A stretch of DNA of 64,000 nt. It comes from Gymnopilus junonius (Eukaryota > Basidiomycota > Agaricomycetes > Agaricales > Galerinaceae). Within the stretch, counting starts at the first letter, position 1; the number at the start of each line of letters is the position of its first letter. Under the pieces are notes generated by a model. That model made no database searches, had not been told where the DNA came from, and saw only the letters and a program-made list of their open reading frames with translations. The stretch lies in NCBI GenBank assembly GCA_015501075.1, contig JADNYJ010000001.1:558001-622000 (forward strand), read 5' to 3'. Below are positions 10,451 through 22,047 of this stretch, in pieces. The position numbers were made by a program, and so were the translations under genes.

Positions 10451-12160
10451 ATGCAAGACCGTGAGGACAAAGCGATCGCATTCAAATCAGAGAACGAAGT
10501 AGATGAACTAGAGGACGATAACTTTTCTGAGGACTTTGAAGGAGAGGAATCTGAAGTTCACGATGTTCCTCTACAGCCTCCGACAGTACAGATGTTGACA
10601 ACCAAAACACTGCACAGTACGCTCACAGAAATACAACTCTTTGCCTTTTTTGTTGATTCTTTCTCTGTAGCGATGATTCACAACGCCGATATTAACCTTG
10701 ATCCACCATATCAAAGAGGTTTGCAGACGTCTTTATTCACTTGTCAATGTGTTTTCTGAATATATGATCTAGACCTTGTGTGGTCGGAATCGAAGCAAGT
10801 CGCCCTTATTGATTCAGTCTTTCGAAATTTCTTCATTCCGCCGGTTATCTTTGCGGTACAACATGATAGCGATGGTGTAGAAGTTCGCATGTGCGTTGAC
10901 GGAAAACAGGTAGGTTGTACAACATCTCGAGTGCTGAGTGACTTTACTCAATAGCCATGGATCTAGCGCCTGAGTTCAATACAGAGATTCATAGATGGCC
11001 AAATTCCTCGTAAATATCTGTATCCCTTTTCTATGTATTCATTACGACTGATTACCTGCAGACGTAGACACCAGAACGAAGAAGAAGTACTATTTCCAAG
11101 TATCTCCAAAGGACAAGGACGCGAGAACCCAGGTTCCGCCTCGCCTAAGAAACGTGTTCCACGAGAAAAAGATTACAGTTGGTAATGAATGCAAGCCATA
11201 TGACCGTGCAAATGAACCTACTCAAGAGCACTTTCGACAGTTGAGTACCATGGTATAGCACCCGGAATGGAGCGAGATGTTTTCCAGAGGGTTCAGATGG
11301 GCATGCCCCTTACTGCAGCAGGTATGTCATAATCAGAGACACAAAAAGGTTCATTAAGCTTGTGGTTTGTTTATTTGCTTCTACCTAGAAAAATTGCAAG
11401 CTATTTCATCATCATGGGCAGAGTCAGTTAACTCTTCCATCGTCTCTGCGCTAAACTTACAATTTTTTGCCTAGATGGATCAGGCAACTGGAATCGAAAC
11501 ACATTTCCACTGACGGCGGTCTCGCAGATGTGCTGAAATGGGACATCAAGCGAGGTCGAGATTTCCAAAATCTTGCACATATGGTCTTTTGTTGCGATGG
11601 GCTCCCCGACCAAACACTTCCAACCGCGCAGAAAATGGAAAAATGGATGAATCGCGATGATCGTCCTCCCAGGCAGTTCCAGGAGGATATGGATAACGTT
11701 CTAAGGTGTTTGTGGTTTCTCTCCACTCATGATGAATATAGCCAAGGATTCAAGAAAATCCCTCAACGAATTGCTCCGGTTGAATTCATCTTCATGGGTA
11801 TGTTCAACCACTTTATACAATACATCGACACTGCTGAAATCTCGAGCAGGTGTTTTATTATATGTTCTCCGCAAGGAAAACTATGACGTGCAGGCGAAAG
11901 CCATCTATAGGCTCAGGCAAACTATTAGGCAAGAATTTAAAGACATTCGCAACAATTCCGATGTTGGAAAGGCAATGTGGAAACACATAGACACTTTACG
12001 CCATAAGCCAAACACTCTGCTAAAGCCTAACGAGTCAAATGTACGCAATAAAAGGAAGAGAAACTCCATACATAACGAAGAAGAAGAAGAGTTCCGGCCC
12101 AAGCCTATGAAGGGAATTGGCAAGCCTTTAAAGACTCGGGCAAAGCAGAGCAAGACGTGA
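10451..12160 (+). CDS. DUF262 (ParB/GmrS-like fold) protein, probably nuclear
   Basis: Eight exons (10451-10718, 10773-10909, 10967-11009, 11062-11181, 11241-11321, 11389-11422, 11475-11797, 11850-12160) give 303 aa. An acidic N-terminus of about 60 residues precedes a DUF262 domain. Domain marks are DPPYQR at 84-89, LVWSESKQ with LIDSV shortly after, and VDGKQRL at about 131-137. This matches the bacterial consensus (YQR..W...Q...LIDS, DGQQRL) seen in GmrSD-type modification-dependent nucleases and related NTP-using ParB/sulfiredoxin folds. There is no HNH (DUF1524) domain. The C-terminal 50 residues are rich in Lys and Arg (KRKR, KPMKG, KTRAKQ), consistent with nuclear entry or nucleic acid binding. 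Fungal members exist but, as far as I know, have no established role; activity on DNA is an inference. Confidence 0.85.
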
Positions 12161-12270
12161 TTTGGAACCTCTCTTCCTTGTAGTTCTACATGATTAGCAT
12201 AGTCTGTTTGTCAATGCTCATGTGTATATCGTATCTACACAGATCTACAAGTGCTGCCCGGGAACTCGAA

Positions 12271-13695
12271 TCATCCATTATATTGGGCTCGAGCTGTGTA
12301 ACGGACACCTCCCGGCTCAGTTACCGTCCTACAGTATTTCAGCAGGAGCTTGTCGCGTTCTTTGGAATTAATAGCGATGTCTGATAGGAAGGGCGATATT
12401 TCTTCGCCTTTCCACTTTGCACGAGTGAGGAAGAGGTCAGAAAATCGGGCAGCTGGATCTACAGGTAAATCCAAAGCTGGAAAGTATTTTAATGTTGTAA
12501 CATCGTTTCCAAATAGCTCTGATTCAATGTAATTGCCCTGGCATGGATGAGTGGGATTCGCGAAAGGCCAAAAAAAAAAGCAAAGCCGTGGCACTCACTG
12601 CAAGCAAGCTGAGAGAAACGGAGTCTGCAAAAGTATCCCCAACTTGGGACTTCCATTTTGAGAGCAGCTCATTTCTTTCGATAGGATCTTGCTATTTGCA
12701 AGACATTAAGTATGAAGTGAGGTCAATGTATTATGCGGAGTAGTCCTTACCCTGTGATTCCTCAGAATACCCAAACCCACTTCCTTTACGACACCTTCCA
12801 CGTCCATCTTCCATCTTCCCTCTGTGATAACGCCAAACCATGACATGACTTGTGTGGAAACTGTCCTTGGGACGTCATGGTCGTCAGATAGTGTGGAACA
12901 TAAATCTTCAACAGAGACAGATGTGTGTTTCATGGATAAAGAGACAAGGAGATTGAGTTCAAGCTCGAGCAGCCGGTTGAGGAAACTGTGCGCAATAGGC
13001 CGTAGCTCATCTGCTGTGTATTCAACCCATGAATCTTTAAAGAAGGATGCGCATAGACTCACTGTTAATAATGAGTATTCTGCGCTCCCTCAACCCTCTG
13101 TCGAGTTCTGCATCACTAGCTTGTATTTGCTCTTTAGCTTCCTTGTAAGTCAACCGGAGCTAAACGCCAAAATCAGGTTTACGGTGAGAACACGCGTCGG
13201 ATGGCTATGATAAACTGCAAACCGTGTTTTCGTTGTCATCTGGTTCATCCTCTCGACCTTCGTCATACTGCCGATTTCGAATAAGGGAAAAAAGTTTATG
13301 AAGCTTCGGGACAGCTGGGACGAGTTCGATAACGTCGTGTAGCTGGTCGCGGATCACGACGGTATCGTCCGCAAAGGCAGTTGTGCATTCGTCCGGAACG
13401 GGTGTTACGACAACCAATGTGTTCGACAGGACAACAGAGCGCATCACAAAGGTTGTATCTGGTGTGCATAGTACGGCGTCTTCATTGGGTTGTCCTTTGA
13501 TGCTGAACCTGGGCGGAAGGGATTACAGTCTGAGAATCAAAGAAATTCAGCTAAAGAGGTAAACGACCTCAAGTCTTCGCCATTTTTTGTGGCATTCTCG
13601 ATCAAGGCGGTGAGATCGGGCGTAAGTTCTATGATTTTATATGCGCCAGCTTCTTTGGAAGAGGCAGAAGAGAAGTTGAGGTCATACTCAGACAT
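12271..13695 (-). CDS. DCC1: Sister chromatid cohesion protein Dcc1
   Basis: Six exons: 13695-13568, 13508-13223, 13159-13063, 13034-12751, 12691-12599, 12537-12271; 384 aa. Dcc1 pairs with Ctf8 and Ctf18 in the alternative clamp loader that handles PCNA at replication forks and supports cohesion. The sequence shows an N-terminal beta-rich segment (GQPNEDAVLCTP, VVLSNTLVVV). The middle is helical. The C-terminal winged-helix region is typical of the family: FPALDLPVDPAARF, LFLTRAKWK, then a C-terminal GVRYTARAQYN. Length is close to yeast and human Dcc1 (about 380-390 aa). All exon phases join cleanly. The 3' end faces the DUF262 gene with about 110 bp between stops. Confidence 0.9.
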
Positions 13696-13969
13696 GGGAA
13701 GGAACGTGTTCGCGATGAACCCTTATTCATGAATGCATAGACGCGATCTAATACCTCCATTTGGATCACCTTCCACAGTTCCAAGAAGAGGGTAACATTT
13801 TGTACCTAAAAATCATTCCTATACAAGGAGGACTTCTCCAATTACATTAATAAACCTGCTGTCATCCGTTCCATCTTTAGTGCCTCTTTCGTCCCTCTGA
13901 ATCAAATTATCAAGGGTAAGGAGGATTGGTTCCTGGTCTTTTCGACACAGTCCACATGCGAAGGCATAT

Positions 13970-15272
13970 CTAGGCATCGAGGAGAGTCGTCTCAACGATG
14001 ATTGCAGTTACACGATATGGATCTGGGGAAAACAACGGCTATTAGTCCGAGGTTTAGGAACGCAGTGATAACATAACAAACCAATGTTGGAAGCTGGTCG
14101 CCTGTCTTCGAGGTAACCATATCCTTGAGCGGCAACATGGCGAGGAACACGAATCGAGGCACCACGGTTTGCAACACCAGAGCTGAAGTTGCTGATGTGG
14201 CCAGTCTCGTGACGACCGGTCAGACGAAGATCGTTGTCCTCTCCGTAAACGGCAATATGCTCATCATGCCTCTTGCTTAATTTCTCGATGGCAGCATCAA
14301 TGTGCTTGATGCCTCCGGGTTCACGCATAGCCTTGGTGCTGTAGTTGGTGTGGCAGCCAGCACCATTCCAGTCTCCTTGGAGAGGCTTGGGGTGGAAAGA
14401 GACCTTGACGCCCCACTGCTCGGCAATGCGAACGAGAAGGTAGCGGGCCATCCAGAGGTGATCGCCCATGGAAATACCCTCACAAGGGCCAACTTGGAAC
14501 TCCCATTGGGAGGGCATGACCTCAGCGTTGATACCGCTGATGTTGATGCCGGCGTAGAGGCATGCACGATAGTGGGCTTCAATGAGGTCACGAGCGAAAA
14601 CCTTGCCAGTACCTAAGATAAAATTAAGCGTGATTAGATATTGATTAGATGGCGAAAAAGCGGGGAAGAGTGGAACTGACCGGCACCGCAATAGTAGGGG
14701 CCTTGGGGACCTGGGAAACCACCCTTGGGCCAGCCAAAGGGAGTGCCATCGACATCGAAGAGAGTATACTCTTGCTCCAGGCCGAACCAGGGGACCTGAT
14801 CTTTGGCTTGCTCCATGACCTTGGCGGCATGGTGGCGGTAGTTGGTCCTGTTGGGGGTGCCGTCGTTGTTGTAGGTCTCGGCAAGGACAAGGATGTTGTC
14901 GCCACCACGGAAGGGGTCCTTGAAAATAGCAGCGGGACGGAGGTAGACATCGGAGTCATGACCCGGAGCTTGGTTGGTGGAAGAACCATCAAAGTCCCAG
15001 ATGCGCAGTTGGCCGATGTCAGTTACCTTCTTGCTGACGGTCTGAAAAAAAAAAGTCAGGAGAGAGCGGGGCAGAGGGAAGAGGCGGTATTTACTGTGGT
15101 CTTTGAGCGAAGACCACCGTCGCCATCGATCCAGACATCTGGGTGAAAAAAGAGATGAGGGGGTGGAAGGAGGAGGAAAGCAGAAGAGAGACGGACATTC
15201 AGCCTGGACCTTGTCGCCTTGGGGAAGGGCGAGGTATGGTGCAAGAAGGTCGTTGTGGTATAGATGGGCCAT
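13970..15272 (-). CDS. GLN1: Glutamine synthetase (eukaryotic GSII)
   Basis: Five exons: 15272-15197, 15138-15095, 15041-14681, 14612-14082, 14022-13970; 354 aa, the usual fungal length. It makes glutamine from glutamate, ammonia and ATP in the cytosol. Visible motifs are [21 protein letters not shown] (grasp domain), [10 protein letters not shown] (metal-binding Glu), [14 protein letters not shown] (substrate and ATP site), the HETGHI region, and [10 protein letters not shown]. The last exon is only 53 nt and adds the conserved end beginning DPYRVT. The start Met is followed by a typical fungal GS N-terminus ending in GDKVQAEYVWID. About 580 bp upstream is free of genes and probably holds the nitrogen-responsive promoter. 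Confidence 0.97.
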
Positions 15273-15856
15273 TTGAGAAGAGAACAGAAAATAGAGATGC
15301 TTGGATTGGAGGAGGGTGCACTTAAATCCTGTTGATCTTTATTTGTCCGTTGGCGTGTGATTGGCCGATAAGCCGCTAATGAGCATTCTCTGCGGTTTCC
15401 CCTTATTCTTATCTCTTTTACATCCTCTGATCTTCATCTGTTCACCTGTCCCTTCTTTCCTCTTTTTTTTTTTCCAATTTTCCTCGAGTTTGTCGGCCGA
15501 CTCGCTCAAATTTTATCTGTCGGTCCGATCTCACACGTCACGGGTCACCCATGTCACTCCTCTTCAAGTGTTTCACCCCCCCGTCCGAACGCTGCGTTTT
15601 CTTGCATCTTCCGTTCAGGCTGCGTCAAGGGTATCAACTATCTTAGCTCCGAGTAGTGTCGTCTCTCTAACTACTGCATGTACTATGTACTCTCCCCGAT
15701 CAGCGGTGTAGGCCCGGAGGACCCCAGCTTGGTCCAGGCTCCGTAGATGCGCTCGCACAACCCACTGTCTTGTGAATGCCTATGTGCTACATCATCGGAC
15801 CTTTTGACAGGAATACACATGTTTACAGACCAAAATCGTGAAAAATCTAAATGTTT
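15273..15856. promoter_or_regulatory. Upstream region of glutamine synthetase
   Basis: 584 bp between the GLN1 start and the APS1 stop. Pyrimidine-rich tracts occur at about 15399-15500 on the plus strand. A 116-codon plus-strand ORF (15361-15711) lies here but is low-complexity with no family signal. TGATAAG/CTTATC-like words (for example CTTATC near 15405) could serve GATA-type nitrogen regulators, but such words are common by chance. Confidence 0.35.
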
Positions 15857-16673
15857 CTAACCGCTTCGTGATCCCAGCCGTGCCATTGTGTCTTCCGAGT
15901 TCTCTTGTTCCTCGACACTGTCTGATTGGGTAACCTGTGCACTGATCAGTAACCGTTGAGCACACCGACCCCCCTTGCATGAGAGACGTACAACCCGTAA
16001 CACGCTTTTCTTGGATGACTCCTGTAGTTCGCCAGCAATTATTAGTTCATCTAGGATCTGCCAAACGTCGCCAAGTCAGCGTCTTCAAATATGGTGTTCA
16101 GTGGGAATGAGACAGACTGCATATGCCTTCTGAAAGTTAAAGATACTATCCCGACTATCAGCTGGTCGACCTTGTTTGACCACGGAACACTCACAGATCC
16201 AGTTCACAGACCTTCCCAGGTAAATCAAAAATTGCAATCGTACAGGACAAATTAGCAACTTACATTGCCGAAATACCGATCCAGAACCTCCACGTATCGG
16301 TGGATGATCTCCAACGTTACCAGCTCGTTGTCTGAAGATCCAATTCCGCAGACGAAGAACAGAGAGGCGTATCTCCTGTATACGACTTTCGTGTCTGATC
16401 AAAGGTTTGCGGTCAGGTAACTTAGCGTAAGTAGTCCGAGTAACGATGCACCCTTGTACTCGAGGAAGTTACACATCCTTGTTCGCCGTGCCAGGACCAG
16501 CTGAGTAACGTCCTTCACAATCTTCGCCTTGGCTTTGGGTGCCATCGTGGTAAACCATTTTGCAAGGCGGACTTTTCCTAATGCAAGAAAGAAATCGTAT
16601 TACTGCCTCGAATAAGGCCAGACAGTCCGTCAGGCTGACCTTGCCGGGATACGAGGAGGATGTAGTTGATCAT
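15857..16673 (-). CDS. APS1: AP-1 clathrin adaptor complex subunit sigma
   Basis: Seven small exons: 16673-16640, 16577-16452, 16394-16264, 16211-16195, 16145-16118, 16057-15995, 15934-15857; 158 aa, normal for sigma-1 adaptins. The protein is the small subunit of AP-1, which sorts cargo between the trans-Golgi and endosomes. The longin-fold core is clear: [83 protein letters not shown]. The order and the absence of a long C-terminal extension fit sigma-1 rather than sigma-2 or sigma-3. Exon 4 is only 17 nt. No single exon gives a convincing long ORF, so the gene is easy to miss. Confidence 0.93.
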
Positions 16674-17421
16674 AACGAGCAGTGCACAGCCACGTACTAC
16701 CTCCGTCTTCAAGCCATAGGTGCTCATCTCTAAAGCGCTCAGGACGTACAAAGTTTCTTATCAACTGAATACCTCACTCTTATGGTCAAAGTTGATGAAG
16801 TCATATTTAATTTCAATTTGAACCTGAACGAAACTTGCAATAGATCTTGTGCAGATTGAGCACGCTGGCACAGGAAGAAAGGTACCGACTCCCGACTCCT
16901 GAAGGCGTTCAGCTGTGTACTACTCCATATGTACATACCTAGGATCACACATGTCTGACAGTCTTTATCCTTTTGTGAAGAGTCCGTGCCTATCTTCCAA
17001 CTATCTTCAGGTACAAACGCCACTGGATGCTTTGATGGGTCCGTGATCGAAAACTCAAAAGAACATGAAGGATGAGTATCTCTTGCCATACCTTTATCAG
17101 ATTCTGTCTTGCTTTCGGAGCTTGTGGCCCTCAGCTCAGCCTCACGCGACTCATAGTGGCTTGTCTTCTGTTACGACATCGGAGGTGTCTTTCGCTTGAT
17201 GGACAGTGTCTTGAACGCTAGTGGAGGTTAAGTCTTACTTGAGCCTTGAGGATTTTTTCTTTCTGTACATCACACGTTTAGTGCTCTCCACTTGAATTTA
17301 AAATTACAGATGTTGTACACACGCAACTCTTTCGCGAGTCACATAAAGAAAGCAGGTCTCCGTGGCGGGTATAATTGCAGAGAGATAAAATGACCAATAT
17401 CAAAAGCGAACTGGATGACAG
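16674..17421. other. Gene-poor spacer between APS1 and RdRP
   Basis: 748 bp. A 116-codon minus-strand ORF at 16739-17089 lies here, but it has no recognisable domain and I could not join it to other exons. The region must include the APS1 promoter and the RdRP 3' UTR. Confidence 0.4.
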
Positions 17422-20400
17422 CTAGAAGTGATGCTTTTTCATGTGCTTCATATTGAAATGATCGTAGAAGTCACCATCGACTGCCTTGAACCGTCCGCGA
17501 GCTCGAGCTTTTATAGCTGCCAGTTCTCGCATGGCAACATCAAAAGGAAAACGGGTGAAGTTGCTTGAGCTAAAACGTTCTCTTTGCTTCAAATCGTACA
17601 CGTAAGCGTATGATGCTCGAATGGATGCAATGTCCTGTTCAGACGTTAAAAATTCATCGGGAGGTGGGAAGGAAGTAAATTTCTTCGACAGTTGCCGAAT
17701 TTTGTCCTGCCGGACTTCGATCGGCAAGTCTGTGAAAGATGGTCCACTCTTCTTCGGAGACGTTCTCGAGGGCTTCCGTGGGGACGATAGCTCATTTCGA
17801 TGTTCGTTGTAAACCTGTTCGACGTGACACCTGATTTTCTCGAGCTCCTGTGTCATTCGAAAGTTGTGTTCTTGCTCTTGCCATTGTTCTGCTTTCTTCA
17901 GAGCTTTCAACCAGGGCGCAGAAAGATGTTCGTCCTCTTTGCACGGGCCTTTCAACTGGAAGAATTTTTCAACATCAGCAAGCCAGTGATCGCCTTCAGA
18001 GGAGGCTTGCTTATAAAGCTCGTCCATGATAAAGCGTCCTAGAGCAGAAGGACGTTTGACGTTAGCTTCGTTGGACATGTCGGAGCGTTCTCGATCTTCA
18101 GTGGCTTCTTTCCAAGCAGGCGGACGCTTCTGGAACTTTTGCGTGTCTGTCCTAAGAACCGAGGGAAGGACAGTCATACCAGTTTTGACACCGTCAAGGG
18201 TCATGCAGAACCTTACAAGTAAATGTCAGAAACAAAATAGAAAATGGGGCGGAATGACGGAACAATAACATACATGTATGCCAACCGAATGGTCTCCGGA
18301 TGTCTGTATCCCAAAGTGTATATTGCAATTTCATGAAAGTTGGAATATTTACCAACGACCGTTGTATTGCAGATCGCACCCAGCAAATACTTCTGCAGCC
18401 CACGGATTTTCTCCTCCGTATTGGAAACCGACTCGGTTTGGGTGATGTATTCAGCAACTCCCAGGTTTTCTCTTGCAAAATTTAAATTGATGTCAGAAGG
18501 GGGCTCAGAAAAGTGATCGGGTGCATTTTGGAACGATTGAACGATTTCGGGCTGCCATGTGAATATCCCCTTGTCCCCGTCGTGGTCCCCTGCACAGTAA
18601 AAAAAATAGATTCTCGTCAAGAACAAGCTATGCGTAGATATAATTGCCATACCTCCAGCAAGCATATCAGCCGCTCGTCTGTCTCCTGTCGTTGGGAGGA
18701 TAATGACATCGGTGAGGTGATGAAGCTCTGGTCGGTCAACGGACTTCCACTACGTGCATATCAGAAACTGGAACACCCCAAGAACAAGGAGACAGAGCTG
18801 ACCTTTTGTATATCTGTGGGCAGCTTGCAGGGGTGTCGAGTGACGAGGACATCGCCAATGAAAATATCACTCTCTGTGCCATCAGGGAGTAAGAATATGC
18901 GGCGAGAGCTTTTGAAGAAGACTTCTCCAGGCTTTAAGATGCTGAGGGTATCTGTAATATGTAAGAAGTAAAACTTTCATGGACAATAGTCAATTCTTAC
19001 CCGGAACAAGAAATGCAGATGCCGACATTGGAACATCTATCCTGTAAGACTTGATGTAGTTCTGAATGCGACCTTTGATGAACTTGTGCAATTTGTCACG
19101 AAGAACTGGACATTCTTGAGGAGTGAAACCAGAGTCAAGCATATACATGATCGTTTCTTCAAGTGAAGACGGACAGCCACTGATTTCGTCGGACCACCAG
19201 GCCACAGATTGATTTTCCGTTATGTCGACAGTAAAGCCGTCTTCGTCTTCAATCTCGATTTCCTCTGCTTCTCGTTCAGAATATCCTTTGACCCGGGCAC
19301 GGCCTGCCTCTTCCCGAGCTCGACGAGCAGCCATGACACCTCCCAGACGACGGACGTTACACCACAACTCCCTCATTGAATCTGGTGAATCCCAGTCCAA
19401 AAGAGGTTTAACCAATTCCTCAAGGCCTTTATGGAGCAGGTCGAGAAAGACCTTTTTCGTCACACCATTGTCTGCCAAGCACATGATAGTCTCAACAGAT
19501 AAACGACACGGCGACTTGGTATGAGACGACCGAAGGACATCGATGATACGATGAGCACGATCGATGGATGTTCCCCCAGGAAATTGTATTTTCCTCTGTG
19601 AAGGAGTCACCCATACAATTGCACATTCTTCCGGATTGCCTCTTTCGTTCACCAAGAGACCCTATCGTTGCATGGGTAAGTATGATACGTATTCACTTGG
19701 GTGCAGAAAAAATACCTTTGTTCCAAAGATGCGTGTTTGAATTGCGCTTGGTGTGTCTTCCCAGCCCAACCGATGACGGATCTGCTTCAACGACCAAAGG
19801 TTAATTTTGCCAGCTCCATCCGTCATATTTGAGCCCTGTTCGGAAACTATGGGCAACAATGAGGTAATGAATTTATGGGAAATCACAAGCTTACTGATAT
19901 CGTCAATGAAATGGATATCAGATTGGGCGACCATAAGCCCGGGGACTGAATTGGATAGGCCGAGAGCGAATCGGGACACATATTTGGCCATTGTCTGTAA
20001 ATGCACGTGAATATTCGTGATACTAGAACCTTTTGTATGTAATGTTTACCTGTCCGTCATTGCAGGCCATTGGATTATGCCACTCGAGAAACTCCAGAAA
20101 TGACATCATGCCTGGAATCGTTTCACCCTGCAAGATCCTTTCCCCAATCGCGTATTCATTGGTTTTGACATAAAAGACGTTTGACTCCTTGGCGTAAAAA
20201 GCTCGAAAGACACCACCACAGAGGATCATTGGACGACACAAGTAACCCAAAAGGCTTTCAGGTTTCTTGGTATTCTGGACGAGTTTGGTGAGCTTCAGCC
20301 GAAAGAAATTTTTACTCCCGAAACGACGAGCGAACATATATGAAGGGCCAAGTTCTGCTGGCTCAAGAGTGGTTTTATATTTAGGCAGTTTTTCACCTCT

Positions 20401-21600
20401 GGCCGAAGCATCGTGAAGTTTGCCTGAAAAGATTACTTGCCCGCCGTACCAATTTTGATACTCTCCAGCTTCATTGAATCCTAAACCACTCAACGGATCC
20501 TTCTTGAGAGCCTCTTCTTCCCGGTCAAGCTCTAGCCACGGGGACTGAGCGGTAAGCAAGTCAACTATCGTTCCCTCGGTCAGAAATTCGTGATTTGCAC
20601 ACCTTTGATGCGTACTCTTTTGCAAACACGCCAACTGATGCATCATCTGTACGAAAAGAGAGTTATTAATCCGACTAGGTTTCACGATAACAAAGCACCT
20701 ACCAATTTTAAAATCATCTTTATCAATGACGACATTTTTGAGGATAGTCTGAGCAATCGCTGGAACTGCCTCACGATTGCTCTTCAACTTGGCCAACTCG
20801 TGTACATTGGGAATTAGGATATCGCTGTATTTCATTTTATCCGAACTGATGTAACGTGCTATTTCGTATTGGGCACCATAAGGTAGGTCCTTGGCGTCAA
20901 ATAGCCTTTGGAAGTGATGAGGGGGTGACTACAGAAGGCCATTAAGTGCATGTGGCATTACGTGTCAAATGGCTAAAGGCCGGCTTACAATACATATGGG
21001 TGAGTAGATGTTATCAGATTCGTTGGGTATTTCCTCCTTGCAAAACTTGGTTGCAAAAACATTGTCTTCCCCAGGTATACATTTAGGAATTTTTGGTGGA
21101 CGAAAAGGACTATTGGAAGATGTGGACATTATGTCGCTAGCCTTGCGCTTGCCTAGACTGTTCTCGGAAGACAACGTGGAACTGGGAGGTTGCTCTTCGC
21201 TTGCAGCTTCTTGAGTGGCTAGAAAACAACGCGAATAAGCTGGCCGACAAAGTTGCTTATAAAACTGGATAGGACACACGATTAAATGCCAGAATGGCAT
21301 CTGTAAGGTCGTCGTCTCCGAAGTGAGAATAGCTAGAGTGCTATTGGGCAATATACGGTTACAGATAGCTCTAAAATTAGAGAATTGTAACAGACTTGAG
21401 ATAACGACCTAAGTGAGTCGGTTGACTGGTTGATTTTGAAATCAATGAGCTGCAACGGAGCATCGTCGATTCCTGTGGTTGGACGCGTGTTATCAAGGCC
21501 AAGACACGAAAAGTCAAAGTCACAAACCTTCTCCATTCTCCTCGAGCTCCTCTTCCAACATGTGCCTGAGCCCTGCATTCTTGGAGCTCGATGCCTGCAT
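17422..21600 (-). CDS. RNA-dependent RNA polymerase (RNA silencing, QDE-1/Rdp1 family)
   Basis: Eleven exons: 21600-21528, 21472-21409, 21340-20989, 20928-20050, 19994-19895, 19846-19716, 19661-19001, 18951-18803, 18749-18653, 18589-18274, 18211-17422; about 1203 aa. Cellular RdRPs copy single-stranded RNA into dsRNA for Dicer. Family marks: FGSKNFFRLKL, FRAFYAKESNVFYVKTNE, MAKYVSRFALGLSNS, a DVPMSASAFLVPG motif ahead of the catalytic double-psi barrel, and the metal-binding DxDGD motif as DHDGD at about residues 837-841. DGVKTG follows near residue 942. The N-terminal 160 residues are low-complexity and their exons are the weakest part. A GT..AG pair inside exon 4 (20709-20654) exists, but using it breaks the frame. 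Expected site of action is nucleus or perinuclear RNA granules (inference). Confidence 0.93.
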
Positions 21601-22047
21601 CCTTCAGCACCAGGTTCGGCGATGGTTTGGTACAGGAATCTCCAGTTCCACAACGCGACCAGGCCGATGATAAAGTTTACACAAAGGGTGGGGATAAAAG
21701 AAGGACCATAAAAATAAAATAAGAATACAGCACGCCTCCCTGTGTTTGAGAGGCACGGAAGAGGTCGCGCGTTGATGAAAGATGAAAGAAACCCGTGTCT
21801 GAGGATCTCAAAGGGATTCCCATATCTAAATCCGGGCTTACGCGATCACGTGACCGTCCAAAAAAGGGTTCGGAATCGGAAGCAAAAATAAAAAGTGTTC
21901 AATGGGGAAAGTAATAATCGGAGGGCCTATAGGCGTTTGTTCCCAAATCCAAGGTCTACACTGCGATGGCCGGAAAAGAAGGAGAATCCTATGAGGTATT
22001 ATAAATCGATTTCCAAGGAGCAATAAATTACTCGGTACAATAACATT
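21601..22047. other. Spacer upstream of RdRP
   Basis: 447 bp between the RdRP start and the ERJ5 stop. Only short ORFs occur. It should contain the RdRP promoter; the true RdRP start could be further upstream, because Met codons exist at 21653 and nearby in other frames. Confidence 0.4.

Noticed and set aside
10451..13695. DUF262 plus neighbours as a defence island
   Set aside because: Neighbours are a conserved unknown and DCC1, with no nuclease, methyltransferase or mobile-element context.
16739..17089. 116-codon minus-strand ORF between APS1 and RdRP
   Set aside because: No domain, no workable splice partners, and it lies where the APS1 promoter must be.
20654..20709. Possible intron inside RdRP exon 4
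   Set aside because: The GT..AG pair looks good, but removing 56 nt destroys the downstream RdRP frame.
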